From positions 7,037-19,787 of the forward strand of contig JAHEKO010000012.1 of NCBI GenBank assembly GCA_024638355.1: 12,751 bases of DNA, given 5' to 3'. Positions 12,142 through 12,751 of this stretch are shown here, piece after piece. Numbering within the stretch: the stretch's first letter is position 1; each line of letters starts with the position of its first letter. Position numbers and translations under genes: made by a program. The notes below the pieces were generated by a model. It saw nothing but the letters and a program-made list of their open reading frames with translations. It was not told where the DNA came from and made no database searches. The stretch comes from Acidobacteriota bacterium (GTDB taxonomy: Bacteria > Acidobacteriota > Thermoanaerobaculia > Multivoradales > JAHEKO01).

Positions 12142-12751
12142 ATGCGACGACTACGACCAATGCGCTCAGCCCTGCCGGCGGCCCTCCTCTTGCTGGGGGC
12201 TCTGCCGATGGCGCCGGCGGCCGCCGGCGACTGGCCGCAGTACCGCGGCCCGGACCAGACCGGGCGCTCGGCCGAAAGCGGGCTGATCGATTCCTGGCCG
12301 GCGGCGGGGCCGCCGGTGCTCTGGCGCGCCGCTCTGGGCGACGGCTATTCGGGGATGTCGATCGCCGACGGCCGGATGTTCACGATGTTCGGCGCCGGCA
12401 ACGACGAGTACGTCATCGCCTTCGACGCCGCCACCGGAGGCGAGCTCTGGCGGGTGCGCACCGACGTCAATCGGCGCGACTCGCAAGGCTCCGGACCGCG
12501 CTCGACGCCGACGGTCGACGGCGACCTGGTCTACGCGCTGGGCGCCGGCGGCAAGCTGGACGCCCTGCGCGTCGCCGACGGCACCCGCGCCTGGCGCACC
12601 GACCTGGTGGAGACCTTCGGTGCCAAGGTTCCCCGCTGGGGCATCTCGACCTCGCCGCTGACGCTCGGCGACCTGCTGCTGGTGGACGTCGGCGGCCGCC
12701 CGGGCTACTCGCTGGTCGCTTTCGACAAGAAGACCGGCGAGGTGCGCTGGC
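12142..12751 (+). CDS. Exported PQQ-like beta-propeller protein, N-terminal part (3' end outside window)
   Basis: 203 codons are visible and the frame is still open at the window edge. The N-terminus is a Sec signal peptide: Arg-rich start, a LPAALLLLGALPMAP core at about 11-25, and an Ala-Ala-Ala-Gly site before Asp-Trp-Pro-Gln. The mature start DWPQYRGPDQTG is the classic opening of PQQ-binding-like propellers from Acidobacteriota, Planctomycetota and similar groups. Repeats with LWR, AFDAATGGELWR, STPTVDGDLVYALG and FDKKTGEVRW turns follow. It resembles the shorter propeller at 1956-3107 in style but is a different protein, with a longer first module. An internal ATG at 12160 could also serve as start and keep the signal peptide. 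Ligand and role unknown; periplasmic location is likely. Confidence 0.85.
   Translation, partial: MRRLRPMRSALPAALLLLGALPMAPAAAGDWPQYRGPDQTGRSAESGLIDSWPAAGPPVLWRAALGDGYSGMSIADGRMFTMFGAGNDEYVIAFDAATGGELWRVRTDVNRRDSQGSGPRSTPTVDGDLVYALGAGGKLDALRVADGTRAWRTDLVETFGAKVPRWGISTSPLTLGDLLLVDVGGRPGYSLVAFDKKTGEVRW

Noticed and set aside
11961..12143. N-terminal extension of the FxsA gene to an ATG at 12143
   Set aside because: The extra 61 residues are not hydrophobic or FxsA-like and would cover the divergent promoter region. The GTG at 11960 gives the family's normal start.

Overview
The window is high-GC bacterial DNA with tightly packed genes; no gene-free stretch exceeds 300 bases. No rRNA, tRNA, transposase, CRISPR or origin was seen. 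Beta-propeller genes of the PQQ-repeat type and an isovaleryl-CoA type operon would suit Acidobacteriota or Myxococcota. That is an inference from gene content, not a taxonomic assignment.

Layout. (1) 3-1972, + strand: the C-terminal part of an aldehyde dehydrogenase family protein, then an iron-dependent alcohol dehydrogenase. (2) 1956-4462, + strand: an exported eight-repeat PQQ-like beta-propeller whose end overlaps a HemN/HemW-like radical SAM protein. (3) 4496-5425, - strand: a secreted protein of unknown function with an internal repeat. (4) 5426-5598: a divergent intergenic region with a strong sigma70-like promoter and two tandem palindromic operators. (5) 5599-11474, + strand: a seven-gene operon. 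(6) 11484-11960, - strand: an FxsA family membrane protein. (7) 12142-end, + strand: the start of a second exported PQQ-like propeller, cut by the window edge.

The main result is the seven-gene operon: TetR regulator, HMG-CoA synthase, acetoacetyl-CoA thiolase, DUF35 protein, two class I CoA-transferase-fold subunits, and a zinc MDR reductase. The regulator, HMG-CoA synthase, two CoA-transferase-fold subunits and MDR reductase match in kind and order the aib (alternative isovaleryl-CoA biosynthesis) operon of Myxococcus xanthus, which as I recall it is aibR-mvaS-aibA-aibB-aibC. Here the synthase is clearly the archaeal type. It is followed by the thiolase and DUF35 genes that accompany it in archaea, where the three proteins form a substrate-channelling complex. 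The inferred route is 2 acetyl-CoA to acetoacetyl-CoA to HMG-CoA, then dehydration by an enzyme not encoded here to 3-methylglutaconyl-CoA, decarboxylation to 3,3-dimethylacryloyl-CoA, and reduction to isovaleryl-CoA, the primer for iso-branched fatty acids.

Five of the seven operon genes are joined by 4-base start/stop overlaps (ATGA, GTGA, TTGA), so translational coupling is likely. The TetR protein probably represses its own operon at the tandem operators. By analogy with AibR, the effector would be isovaleryl-CoA acting as end-product co-repressor.
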